A stretch of 64,000 bases of DNA from Aselliscus stoliczkanus (Eukaryota > Chordata > Mammalia > Chiroptera > Hipposideridae). A program made the position numbers and the translations under genes. A model generated the notes under the pieces. It worked only from the letters and a program-made list of their open reading frames with translations. It did not search any database and was not told the DNA's origin. The DNA is taken from assembly GCA_033961575.1 (NCBI GenBank), contig CM066727.1:119524434-119588433 (forward strand), written 5' to 3'. Shown here piece after piece: positions 35,401-48,000 of the stretch. Positions within the stretch are counted from its first letter, which is position 1; every line of letters starts with the position of its first letter.

Positions 35401-36200
35401 CCGTAAATGTGCCATCAATTTAGTGCTCCTAGACATGAGCTTGATGAATGGTATTCTGTAATTATAATGTGCCACACATTATCGTGTCTTAATTGCCCTT
35501 TGCCTGAATTTTAACGATCAATTTGTTATTGTTGCAGCTGTGAATATTGTGCATAAACTGACTAAATTTATGTAAAATTATATAAAATAGAATTGAAAGT
35601 AGCTAAGTTCTTTCTGTGTAGGAGTAATGAATTTATTGTACCACGATGCGGTTATGTATATGACATTCTATACTTCTTGGAACTGGATCATATATTCATA
35701 TTTTCTGTAGATATTTTTGCATGAGTGTTTTCTCATTTGGTTTTTGGATTCATTATTTGTATTGTGTTTACTACTTGTGATCATGTAGTTGTGCCTTATT
35801 TTGTGAGAGAGTTTAGCTCAGTAAATACTGTAATTTCTAAACTCAGTGATTGGAAGGTAATTGATTATAAATGTAACTGATAAATTACATGACAGCATTT
35901 AAATCTGTATAAAGAACAATGGAAGGATCCTTATTGAATTGTTGCTTTTTTTTAATATGGTAAAGATGATATTAAAAAACATTTCTTTCTAGTACACGTA
36001 TTCTGTGACTATAAATTATTTTGTCTATTTAAAAAAGAGAGCAAGATATTAATAACCATTTGCATTAATTTATTACAGAATGTTAGAACTTTGCACTTGA
36101 ATATAGACAGTGAGTATGCGTTATTGTTCAACTTAGAATAATAATTAAGTTCATAATTTCAAGAGAAATTACTAATGCCGTTTTATTTAAGATATTCCCT
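32472..36200 (+). other. EEA1: EEA1 3'UTR (extent uncertain)
   Basis: AT-rich and free of SINE or L1 insertions from the stop codon to about 36.5 kb, unlike the rest of the window. This fits a long, constrained 3'UTR. AATAAA hexamers stand at 32518-32523 and 32733-32738, with others at about 34056, 34408, 34464 and 34600. A miR-124-type seed match, GTGCCTTA, is at 35791-35798. Which poly(A) site is used cannot be told from sequence alone. Confidence 0.5.
32518..32523 (+). promoter_or_regulatory. EEA1: Possible proximal poly(A) signal of EEA1
   Basis: AATAAA 47 bases after the stop codon. It would give a very short 3'UTR. A second AATAAA is at 32733-32738. Confidence 0.3.
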
Positions 36201-36529
36201 TTTCATTCCATTCGTTATTGTGGAGAATTAACAAAACTAAAAAGAAATATTAATATTAAATTAATCTCTTCTTTCATTGTATCTAAGTTTAATACCCAGG
36301 TGACCATTGAAAGATACATTTGTGAAGCCTCAATGTACCATTGTTTTTACTTTTCTTTACCTTCCTGGGAACCAAAGTTTCAGAAGGACTTTTTAATTTT
36401 ATTCTACTGAACTTCCTTCTGAAGAGGTTCCTGTGTATAGTCTCAAGCACTTAATATATTACATATTAGACATATTCTTCTGTGAGCTTTATTGAATTCC
36501 AGTTTAAATACATAGCATATTCCTTTTAA

Positions 36530-36985
36530 AAATTTTATTTTACTGTGGTAAGAACACTTCCGATGAGATCTACCCTTGTGACACCCTTTTAAGTGTAAGT
36601 GTATAGGACAGCAGCTCTTTAGAGCGTACTCTGGCTTAACTGACATGCCCATTGATTATAGTAACTCCTCATTTCCCTCTCTCCTCAGCCCTGGCAACCA
36701 CCATTTCACTCTGATTCTATGAATTTGACTGTTATAAGATATGTCACATAAGGGAATAATATAGTATTTGTCTTTCTGTGACTGGCTCATTTCCCTTAGT
36801 ATAGTGTCCTCAAGGTTGCATATTGCAGAATTTCACTTTTTAAAAGCTGAATAGTATTCCATTCTATACATATATACCACATTTTCTTTATCCATGTCAA
36901 TGGACATGAAGGTTTTTCCCACATCTTGTCTGTTGTACATAGTGCTGCTATGAACATAGGAGTGCTAATATTTCTTTGTATATAG
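36530..36985 (-). mobile_element. L1 3' end fragment, antisense
   Basis: Antisense L1 ORF2 C-terminal and 3'UTR wording: aagctgaatagtattccatt, taccacattttctttatccatg, gtgctgctatgaacatagg. Decayed. Confidence 0.75.
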
Positions 36986-37228
36986 CATATTCTTAAGCTA
37001 TTTTACATTCTGGATCTTAATTTAGCTAGTCCTTCTCTCCCTTTAATGACATTTTAGAGAGAAACTAGTCCTTTATACAGATAAATATATGGTTATTGGA
37101 CACATGAAACTAAAGGAATTGTGAGAGTGCCTAATCATAGTTCATTGCCTCCCTTCTAAATTGGCTTATATGTAAAAATCCCTGCAAGATGATTGTTAAT
37201 TTCATACACATACACACAAACACATACA

Positions 37229-37458
37229 CTGCAGGTGCTAAGAAATGTATACCAGTGGACACTTTGGTCAACATTGCTCAAGCAATAGTTCACCGTAATC
37301 AGAAGTGTCTGGACGCTGATGGTAACCACTTTGAGCATCTCTTGTAATTGCAGAAGTCAACCGTGACTTATATTCATCTTCTGTTACAGGTATATATTGA
37401 ATATTACAATTAATAGCTTTTTCCTTTCTTAAAATGTGTATACATTTTTTTGGCACCA
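37229..37458 (+). mobile_element. Mariner-family remnant with transposase C-terminus
   Basis: The left end reads ctgcaggtgctaagaaatg and the right end, reverse-complemented, reads ggtgccaaaaaaatgtatac: the same inverted ends as the MITE at 26693-26897. Between them a frame on + (37255-37347) reads VDTLVNIAQAIVHRNQKCLD then ADGNHFEHLL and a stop. The ...C...GGxHFEHLL-stop ending is typical of IS630/Tc1/mariner transposases. Most of the transposase is missing. Confidence 0.75.
37255..37347 (+). pseudogene. Mariner transposase C-terminal fragment
   Basis: 30 codons plus TAA, uninterrupted, ending DADGNHFEHLL. Cysteine before the Gly/Asn-His-Phe-Glu-His-Leu-Leu terminus is a common feature of mariner-type transposases. 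The DDD/E catalytic core is not present, so it cannot be active. Confidence 0.65.
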
Positions 37459-38393
37459 TGTGTATGTGTGTGTGTGCTATTTTTTGACCAAAATGTTTTC
37501 CCTGAATCTTCTCTTGCATAGGTCTATTTTGTCTTCTCCTGAACATAAATTGCTTTCAATCTCATCCCAAGTCCCATCTCTAAGAAGTCGTTTGAAGTCT
37601 CTTCTCCCTTCCTTTGTCTTTTTTTTCTCAATTATTTTTAGATATTAAAAGTAGTTATGGCTTTCCAGATTTTCCTTCTGTTTTCACTTACTCCTGTAAG
37701 TGTCTGACATTATTACACAGAGACTATGTCCCTCCGTTAGAACAGTGCTCAGCCTTTGGTGCAGCACTGGTCTGTACTGCCTGGTTTGCATAGTGAAATT
37801 TGCATTTTCCTCAAAGAATTAACTGTACGCATGACTTCCTCAAGCTTCATCCACTCTATCCCCTTCTCCAACTTAAAGAGCTCAGTTAAGGTATCATTTA
37901 TCTTGTAGCCCAAGTTGATATATTTACTACAAGGTACCATGGCTGCAATTGAAATTTGTGAATTTCCGTTTGATATACTCTGACCATAAGAACTAGTTCC
38001 TTAAATGTAGTTAATAGTATATTCCATCATGATAATATAATACTTCAAGCTGCCTTTCTTAATAAAAATTCCAATAAAGTTTCAAGTCCTGCAAATAAAA
38101 GTGACTGTACTATGTTAAACCACACACACACACTCCAAACCAGAAACTAGTTTTATGCTAAACTCCATCATTCTTCAAAAAGTGAGGTATAGAGAAAGAT
38201 ATCTTACTATTCCAATACAATATCCCATGTAAAAGTGTTAACTTGTGAAACTGGAACAAATATTTGCTTTTTCCTAAAATAACAGAATTTAGTCGTTGGG
38301 ATTTTCTATGTTAGAGTATTATGAAGTATACCTGAGGTAAGTAAATTGTTGGAGAATAGCAATTTCAAAACTGCTATTAAAATGTAGACCTTA
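37459..38393. other. Intergenic stretch between EEA1 and PLEKHG7
   Basis: AT-rich, with a short (CA)n at about 38122-38133. A 63-codon antisense ORF (37749-37940) shows no known motif. No repeat recognised. Confidence 0.6.
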
Positions 38394-38399
38394 TTTATT
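38394..38399 (-). promoter_or_regulatory. PLEKHG7: Possible poly(A) signal of PLEKHG7
   Basis: TTTATT on +, AATAAA on the - strand, about 500 bases after the PLEKHG7 stop. Other hexamers may exist further on. Confidence 0.3.
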
Positions 38400-38893
38400 G
38401 CTTAATATATTAAAATAGCAATTAAACTTTGTATCAAAAGAATTATCATTGTGTGTGAGGTAGGACTGTAAAGCAGTAAGACTGATTTACAAGCCACGTA
38501 GGAAAGTTGAATTCATTATAGATATACACAAAGTAAGATGCTATAATTTATATTGACAGAAACAGCGTTTCCCTACCCAACTCCCATGTATCTGATCACT
38601 CACCCTTTAAAAATTATACTAGCACCACCCTTCTTCACTCTCACCTCTTGTAAGCCTGATTGAAACATTTTAAGGTAGTCTGGATATCAGTACATACTTG
38701 CCGAGAAATTCCTCTGAGTTCAAATTTGTTACAGTCATTATTGCTCTAGACTGAAGATTTTCATAGCTCAAATTCTCAAATTCTGGAACTCCTTTAAAAT
38801 ACACATTTCCTTCTAGCTCATCACTAAGTGTTACAAAAGTTTGCATGAAAGAATACCTGAATCCCTCATGTCTAAAAAGGTTGTTTTAGGTCC

Positions 38894-39001
38894 CTAAATT
38901 TCAGGAGATTCTACAGGCGATTTGAATAAAGATATTTTCTTGATTTCCTGATTCTTGGTGAAGCAAGAGATTGCTGCTGTTATTTGTGTAATCCATGTTT
39001 T
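38894..39001 (-). CDS. PLEKHG7: PLEKHG7 last coding exon
   Basis: 35 codons and TAG: KTWITQITAAISCFTKNQEI and on to VESPEI. The acceptor on the - strand is tttattttacag. The W in KTW is the invariant Trp of the PH C-terminal helix. Confidence 0.92.
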   Translation of the reverse strand, partial: KTWITQITAAISCFTKNQEIKKISLFKSPVESPEI

Positions 39002-42000
39002 CTGTAAAATAAATAAATAGATAAATACACACACACGGGGGAGAGGGGAGAATGTTAACCTGGCAATTTCTCACATATTTGGATTAATATTTTCATTTGT
39101 ATTTATTAACTTGCTCTTTAAAATAGACAACTAGTGAAATATTTGCATGTTTATCATTTTATTTCTTACATCTAATATCATAAATATCTTTAATCATGAA
39201 AATGCAAGTGGATTAAATGAGTATGATATGCAAGTGGGATAAACAGTCATGAGTAATCAAAGAACCATAATAATCAATGATGACTAATTAGAAAAATGAG
39301 CACTGAGAATATAGTTTGAATGTTGAATTTCTGTTTTGTGTGCAAATAGATATTCTTAATCAATGGTATAATTTGATAAACAGACTGAGGGAGGTGACCC
39401 AAGAAACTGAATCCTTAATAAGAATGCAATATTGCGTTTATTGCCTGGCCACCTCGTTGCTATGACAAAAGCCTACCAGAGAAAAGACAAAAGGGGAAAC
39501 TTCTAAGAAATCCCAGAGTCAGAAAGGCAGCTGCTCTTCAACTCCATCTCTGTAAGCACAGTGGTATATTTTCAAAGGTTGCAGAGCAGACTTGACATGG
39601 TTCATTATAGCAGCAGCCCTTCACTTAAGTTGACATCGCATTATTTGCATACGGGGTCTTTGGAAATTGATTGCAGCATCTTAAAAGTCAACCATGCAAT
39701 CCAAAGTATCCCTTTCCCCATTTCCTACAGATACTGGAGAACTCAGAAGCTCTTCTTGAGCTTCTGCCCAGCAGAAAATGAGGGAGGCTGTGTCAACTCT
39801 GCCAGTGTGAAAAAATTGTCACCATGTGGTTTCTGAGCATGACATGGACTAGATGTCCAACCTTGCCCCTCTTCCACTACTGCCCCTCCCAAAGCTGGCA
39901 AGGGAAATACGCAAAACTTTCCATTCACCTTTAAGTTTGGGGTGGGATTTTTCCTTATGTCAAGTCTGAAGAATCAACCTATAAAATTGAAATATTAATA
40001 CCTACTTTGATGTTTTCCGTTTGGGCTTGTAATAAGAACGCTGCTATGCACTGTTGATATCTGTTTTCATGTTGAATAAGGAAAGCATTCCTCAGACCAA
40101 AGGCTAGAAAAAGATTCCAAAGACAAAAAGCCAATCATATCATATGAAATCTAAATAGTTGCTCAGTTCTCAAAGAATCTGGAGGTTTTTTTTTTTTAAT
40201 GAAGCTAGGACATTTATGTAGATTACAAAAAAAAAACAAAAAACAAAACCTGATTCCAAGGCCAAGACTTCCCTACTATGTCCAAACAGAGTCCACTTAA
40301 ACAGAAAAATTTTTTCTCCCCTAGCAACTTCCAGGACTTGATGAAATGTAGTTATGGTGTAAGTGATAGAAAATGGGGTCCTTCTCAAGAAAGATGCTAT
40401 TATACATAGGTTTTGTGTGTATAAAATATAAATAATAAAAGTATGGAAAATAGTGGAATTATTGTTGTTGTTTTTTTAAATAATTGCCATCAGCATCCAG
40501 ACAGTTCTTTTTTTTTTTTTTTTGAGGGCAGTGTCATAGGCCCTCATATGTGGGACCCGAACCCAGGCTGCTGGCTTCCAAAGCCAGCACACTTAACCAC
40601 CACGCACCCGGCCGGCCCTATTGTTTCATTTTTGACCCCCCACCATTCCTTTATAAAGTGTTTTAATTTTTGTATTTAAAGGGAAGTCACATCAAAACAA
40701 AAGCTATAAGCAAATTAAGATGTGGCAAAAATACAAAAACACCTGAATGCTTCACAACAGGCCAAGAAAAGCCAAAATTTTGACTGAAATCAAATCCAAC
40801 ATCCACCAAAATATATGAAATGTAAAGCCAGAAGAAACATTGGCCTGGTTCCATGTCTACAAAAGAAACAGCCCGTTCTGCCATTTCCTAGCTGGTCTCT
40901 GAAAGAAATGACACTGGGAGATCCTGAGAGAGCAGACTCCTTTTTTCCTCATACAGCAGGAGCTCTTAAAATGAAAGCTGCTTCCTTGAATTATTAATTC
41001 AACACAGGGAATAAAATCCTGCCACCTATACATTCTTTCTGCAGTTGATTTATGTTGAGGAACAAACCAAAAAACCCAACCAGGGTTGCCTCCTGGCCAT
41101 GTCAGCTCCTGCAGAGAGGATGAAGGTACTTTTTTTTTTTTTTTCCTGGCTGATCATTATTCTGATGCTTGTCCACCATCTTTATTTCTGTTCCTTGAAG
41201 TTTGTGGGTTTAACTCAGACTCATTGAGGCAGTTTGGGCCTTATTTCAAAGTCGAAGTGAATGTAAGACTTATTTTTTTAAACTGCAAGAATTATTCCAG
41301 TATCACAAATTATAACGATCTAAACCTCATAATCTCTAAATCCTACCACAACAAAGTCTGTTGAGGCCACGAAATTCTGTCCAACTTCTTTGAGGTGAGT
41401 CCTCTCATTTTAAACCTATTAAAATTACTTTCTGGGAAAAAAGGTCTTGCCGTGTTTGTTTTACTCCCTGATTTTCCTTCTTATAAATTCCCTGTAGCAA
41501 GTGAGGCTTTAAAGATCAAGTTGTTCTTGGCTGGATTTTGGAATCCATTTGCCTCAAAAATTGTAACTGTAGTTCTCAGTTATTCAAGGTGCCACTCATT
41601 TGTTTGGTTTGTAATATGGGTACAAGGGATGTTACAAGCAAAAGGACCTGGTGTACCTAGGCTTGTATAACAAAATAATGAGATAATACATGATCAGGAA
41701 TTGTTCTTTTTCCCCCTGACATTCTAATATAATAATTGACACCATTTAACAAGCATTTACTATGTGCTGTGCACTGTGCTGTTTGTTTGTTTGTTTTGTG
41801 TATTTTAAACCACACAGCAACCGTGTAAGATAGGTCAGCTAATTCCCAATTACAAATGAAACAGATTTAGATTAATTTTTTCCAAGATCACACAGTAAAT
41901 GGTATAGCCAGGATCTGAAACCAGGTCTCTGTCCCTTTAAGCTCAACCTCTTTTTTTGTCCTTTATTCTTTCTTACTCTATAGCTATTCTGCCTTGTGCA

Positions 42001-45000
42001 CTGTAGCTTAACAGTAAAATAACAGAGCAGAGGAATAGGAAAAATATTTGAAAAAAACAAAAACAAACAAGAGATGGTAGTGACAAATTAAAAAATGACA
42101 AAAAATGGTGGAAGTATAGTTTTAAAAAGGCAACAATCTTATTTTTTTTTTAAAAAAAAGGAAAAAAGGAGGAAAAAATATACATTTTTCCAAGGTAATC
42201 CAGTGATGTCAGATTCCCCATAAAGTCCAATTCTTAAAGCTGGCAGGACCATGGTTAAACTGAGCCCGAGTTGCTGCCAGTCTTCCACGTGGGATTCTGG
42301 CAGCTTCCTCCCTTCAAATCCATTCACCATGCCAGAATCTTCTAACTATGGCCAATAGAGTGAGACAAAAATTCCTGCCTACGATGCCCTCTGCCAGGAC
42401 ATTTTCCCCCATGAAAAAGTAAACTAGGGCCGGCCGAGTGGCGCTGTGGTTAAGCGCTGGCTTGGGAAGCCAGCGGTCCCAGTTCGGTTCCACATATGAG
42501 GGCCAGTGACACTGCCCTCAAAAAAAAAAAAAAAAAAAAAAAAGTAAACTAAACAAACAAAGGAAGTGATTTCTGGGCCTCACATACTGAGTCTGCCATC
42601 TGCACTGCGCTGCATTCCACTGAGCTGGTGGGGATGGGGGTAGGGGGTGCCTTCCCAGGCAAAGGTTTTGCCCTCCTGAGATGCCCCTTTTAGGGCTTGC
42701 TACTGAAATGCTCTCCGGCTGATGTGGACTTTGGCCTATATAAACCATGACTGGTTCCAGCCAAACCAGGCCTAAGGGGCTGCCCGGATCACTTTTCAAC
42801 GAATCCTAGTGGAAGTAGAAAGAACAAACAAAGGAGACAGAAGGCCCTGGTTCTGGACCTAGGATTCCCCTTAATGGGGTCCTTCTACTTTGGGGGAGAG
42901 TGTTTGTATCCATTCACACATTAGCGTATGTTAAACACTTAAACATCTAATTTAGTTATATAACATAACAATGTAAATGTTTTCTACTACTATTATTCGT
43001 TTGTGTATTCATTCATTCACTGACTATGTACTGTTGCTGTTATGCATAGGTCTGTCCTATGCCAGTCACTGATGCTCTGGGCTGCTGGGTGGGAACTGAG
43101 GACACAGGTAGTGCTCCCTCTCTTCGAACTCTTCCCTCGGCACACAAAGGTGCTCCCCTCCTGCTGGCTTCAGCGGATCTCCTAGGAACCTATACTCAGG
43201 GCAGAATGACCCTCTGCTTCCTTCTAAACACTGCCACTGCCCACCCAGCACTGAGGAGACCAAATGTCCTTTAAGTCCCTTGAGTGCCAGGGCTTTCATG
43301 TCAGCATTTACTGATTTTTCTAAAAAGATTTTTATTAAAATATAGCTGACATACAACATTATATTAGTTTCACAGGTACACTATAGTTATTCAACATTTA
43401 TGTAGCTGAAGTGATCACTATGGTAAGTCTAGTAACCATCTGACACTGTACCACACTATCACAATATTATTGACTATATTCCCCATGCTGTACATTACTT
43501 CCCCATGATTAATTTGTTTTATACCTGGAAATTTGAACTTCGTATTCCCCTTCACCTTTTCCCCCCTTTAAAACTTTTTCAATTACAAGTGATATTCAAT
43601 ATTGTTTTCTATTAATTTCAGGTATACAGTATAGTGGTTAGACATTTGTTTAATTTAAAAAGTGGTCCCTCCGACTAGTCCAGTGCCTACCTGGCACTAT
43701 AGTTATTACCATATTGTTGACTATATTCCCTGTGCTTTACTTTATATCCCAATCACTATTTTGTAATTACCAGTCTACACATCTTAATCCCTTCACCTTT
43801 TACACCCTGCCCCAAACCCCTCCCATCTATCACCCCAACAAATCTAGTATCCATCTGACACCATACATAGTTATTACAATATTATTGACTATATTCCTTA
43901 TGAAATCCCCTTATGAGGCATCCCCATAACCAATTTGTGATGCTTTATCCTTTCCCCCTGTTTTCACTCATCCACAACCGCCTTCCCATCTGGCAGCCAT
44001 CAGTATGTTCTCTGTATCTATGAGTTTGTTTCTGTTTTATTTGTTTATTTTGTTCTTTAGATTCCATATATAAGTGAAATTTCATTGCATCTGTCTGTCT
44101 GTCTGATATACTCCACTCAGCACAATAGCCTCCAGTTCCATCCATGTCACTGCAGATGGCAAGATCCCATTCCCTTCTCTAGCTGAGCAATATTGCTTTG
44201 TATATAGGTACCACTTCCTCTTTATCCATTCATCCATCAATGGACACTCAGGCTGCCTCCACACCTTGGCCATTGTAAGCACTGCTGCAATGAACATATG
44301 GATGCACATGTCCCCTTGAAGTAGCGTTTGGGTTTCTTCAAATAAATATCCTGAAATGGGACTCATATCCTTTGTTTTAAAGTCTGTTTTGTCTGGTGTA
44401 ATTATTGCTACTCCAACTTTTTTGTTTGTTTTATATTTCCATTTTTATGAAATATTTTTTCCATCCCTTTACTTTCTGTGTGTGTGTCTTTCAATCTGAA
44501 GTGAGTCTCTTGTAGGCAGCATGTGTAAGGGTCTTGTTTTCTTATCCATTTAGCCCTCCTATGTCTTTTGATCAGAGCATTTCATCCATTTACATTGAAA
44601 GTAATTGTTGATAGATGTGTAGCTACTGCCATTTTATTATTCATAATTTTGATTTTTCCCCCCATCTTAAAGAAGTCCTCTAATATTCCTTGTAATACTG
44701 GTTTGGTGATGATGAACTCCTTTAGCTCTTTCTTGTCTGGGAAGCTCTTTCAATTCTAAATGATAGCTTTGCTGGATAGAGTAGTCTTGCTTATAGGTCC
44801 TTACTTTTCATCACTTGGAATATTTCATGCCAATCTATTTTAGCCTGCAAAGTTCCTGTTCAGAAATCATCTGACAATCTTATCAGAGCTCTCTTATAAG
44901 TTACTAGTTGCCTTTCTCTTGCTGCTTTTAGGATTCTCTCTTTGTTTTTAACCTTTGCCATTCTAATTATAATGTGTCTTGGTGTAAGCCTGTTTGGGTT

Positions 45001-48000
45001 CATCTTGTTCAGGACTCTCTGCACTTCCTGGACTTATATGTCTATTTCCTTCACCAGGTTAGAAGGTTTTCAGTCATTACTTCTTCAAATAAGTTCCCAA
45101 TCCCTTGCTGTCTCCTCTCTGGTATCCTTATGGTACAAATATTGTTATACTTGATGTTGTCCCAGAGGTCTCTTAAACCATCCTAATTTTTGGGGGGGGA
45201 TTTTTTTTTCTGTTTCAGTTGGGTGTTTTCTGCTATCTTGTCTTCCAAGTCATTTATTTCATCCTCCACTTCATCTAGTTTGCTGGTGACTCCTTCTAGT
45301 GCATTCTTCATTTCTAGTGTATTGTTCACTTTAGACTGGTTCTTTTTTGTGGTTTCTATGTCCCATTTTATGCTTGCTATCTCTTTGTTGAAGTTCACAC
45401 TAAGTTTCTTGAGCATCCTTATAACCATTGTTTTGAACTCTATACCTGGTAGGTTGCTTGCCTCCATTTCATTTAGTTATGTTTCTAGAGATTTCTCCTG
45501 TTCTTTCATTTGGGATGTATTTCTAGTTTTTGTTTTTGTTTTTTTTGTTTTGTTTTTTTTGAGGGCAGTGTCACTGGCCCTCATATGTGGGACCCGAACC
45601 GGGGCTGCTGGCTTCCCAAGCCAGCACTTAACCACTGCGCCACTCAGCCGGCCCTGGGATGTATTTCTTTGCTTTTATTTTGGCTGCTTCTCTGTTTCTG
45701 TGTATTAGGAGATCTGCTATGTCTGCCGGTCTTGGCCAGGTGGCCTTTTCTAGTAAGTACCCTCTGGGGCCCTGGTAGAGTCTCCCTGGTCACCTGCACT
45801 GGGTGCTCCAGGAGTGTCTCTTGTGTGGGTTGTGTGTGCCCTCCTGTTATAGTTGTGCCTTGATTGTTGTTGGCGTGTCAGTGGGTGGTATTAACTCTCA
45901 GCCTGATTGGAAGTGGGGTTTGGCCACATCCATAGCTTACAGGCTGCTGTGCAGGAGGCTTACTGCACTGAGTGGGATTAGCCCCAGTGGGCTCTGGTGC
46001 CCATTGGGACTGTCCTTTGGGTGTGCTGCTTGTGGGGCTAATTGGGCAGTGCTCTGCTGTGGTCTGCAGCCAGCATCCAGGTATGTTGGTTCTGGGGCTT
46101 TTCTTGAGGTGCTCTGGTGCAGGCCCAGGTCACCCACTGCCTGTGACTGGCTGGGGACTACCTAGTAGGAGCTACAAAGCGATCTGTGGTTGTTCACTGC
46201 CTGTGCTAACCCAGGAGGCAGTAGGAGAGGGCACGCTGAAAACTGAGGACAGTTGCCACCAATACCTGGCCTGGGGTATCTCCACAAAATTTCAGGACAC
46301 CCCAAGGCCTGCTGACACCTGCCAGCTACCTTAAGATTAAGCCACTGATAAAGCCTCATGCAGCATGCAAGTTGGGTGAGGCATGGTTTCAGGGAGTCAC
46401 TAGAGTGAGAATAGCTGTGGTCACCAGGTTTGGTACTATTGCTGAGCCTGAAATGTCTCAGCAATAGTCTCAGAGCACACCAAGGCCAGTTGCCATCTGC
46501 CTGGGGCCTATAGGACTCTGTCAGTTTTCCTAGAAAGAGTTCAATGCAGGCGGGGCTGGCTGCTCTTAGATAAAGTGCCTCCAGCATTAGGAGACTTTAT
46601 TGTGGTGGGGTCCCAGCTGAGTCAGCAGGGTGGAGCTGCAGAGCTCAACAGGCCAGTCCGGTTCAGATTTGGCTGTCAGCTTAAGGGGCGGGCTCAACAT
46701 ATTAAAGATGGTGCTTGTCTGCCAACTGCACAGGAGGAAGGCCTCCTCACAAGGAAATTGCAACTGTCCTCCTGCTCTCATCCTGAGGCCACACACCTCA
46801 GTCTGCCGCCCATATGTCTCTGACACTCTGCTAGTTACTGTCCATCTATTGGAGCCCAAGATGAGTGCCTGAAAGTGAGAGAGTCTGTACGTGGGCCATA
46901 TAAGAGGATGTCTGGGCTTCCCACAGCCTTCCATCCCACCAAATGGTCAGAATCCCACTGTTTTTCACTGCCAGATATTGTGGGGGCTTCTTTTCCTGGC
47001 ACCAGTATTCTGAGCTGGGGAGGCTGGAGTGGAGCTGGGGTCTCCTCTCACTCCTCTGGGGGGAACCTCTGTGGCTGAGATATTCCTCCCAATTCTCAAT
47101 TGCCACATGGAGGTTTGCGGTTAGCCAGTTCCATATCTCCTCCTCTTCTACCAGTTTTTTTCTTTATATCTTTAGTTATAAAATTTCTGTTCAGCCAGAT
47201 TTCAGATGGTTCTCCAGGTTGATTGTACTATAATTTAGTTGTAATTTTAATTGTTCACTGAAGGAAGCAGGCACAGTGCTTATCTACTCCACCATCTTGG
47301 ATCTCCCCCAGGATTTACTGATCTTTCATTGTTCTGAGAGTTCCTCCAAAACAAGGGATAATTCTTAGTCATCTTTGCAACTCTGGGGCATACACAGAGT
47401 GCCTGGCTCTCATTATATATTCAGGAAATGCTTTAAAAAATGAATACAAATAATATATATTTCTGGCCTATACACATAATGTATATATAAATATATATAC
47501 ATGTACTTGAAGATATTATTTTTGACATATTTCTTTCTATAGAGCTATCATAATAAAATATCTCAGGCCTGCATAGCATATGATGATGTACCAGTGTTTT
47601 AGCAATAGCAATATTACTAATAAATATAATATAATATAATATAATATAATACTAAAAATAGCTATCTTTTATTAAGTGCTTTACATTAATTATTTCATTT
47701 AATTCACATAATAACCCACTGACATAAATATTATTCATATTTTACCAAGAGGAATCTGTGGTATAGAAAATTTAAGTGCCTCATCTTTGGTCACATAGCT
47801 AGCAAGTGGCAGAGCTGGGTCATGCAAGCATTGAAAACTAAGTCCAACACTTTTCCATAGCTAATTTGTGGAGTGAGTGATATATAATCACCCAGGAACT
47901 CAGTATTGTCTTTCATGAAAACTTAAATTGGATTCATGTGTTGTTACCAAAAAAAGGCCCATATAAAACTGTGATGGCAAACAGATAAACTGAGCAACGA

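Larger units (their letters stand above)
43316..47312 (-). mobile_element. L1 with internal ORF2 deletion, flanked by target duplication
   Basis: Antisense L1, about 4 kb. The 5' end at about 47309 reads gggggagatccaagatggtgg on the - strand. A GC-rich 5'UTR follows (about 45700-47300), then an ORF1 start (EFKTMVIRMLKKLS...EMKNALEGVTSKLDEVEDEI, 45467 down to 45183), more ORF1 down to about 44750, an ORF2 N-terminal piece (about 44640-44370), then directly the ORF2 C-terminus (MFIAAVLTMAKVW, 44366 on) and the 3'UTR. Target duplication atttactgat at 43306-43315 and 47313-47322. A short SINE interrupts it at 45525-45654. Confidence 0.85.

Noticed and set aside
37749..37940. 63-codon - strand ORF downstream of PLEKHG7
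   Set aside because: No motif, no splice context, beyond the stop codon of the gene.
45190..46334. Several ORFs of 117-172 codons on +
   Set aside because: They run antisense through the L1 ORF1/5'UTR and an embedded SINE; stop-poor GC-rich repeat sequence explains them.
46162..47106. ORFs of 86-141 codons on -
   Set aside because: They lie in the L1 5'UTR, which is GC-rich but not protein-coding.
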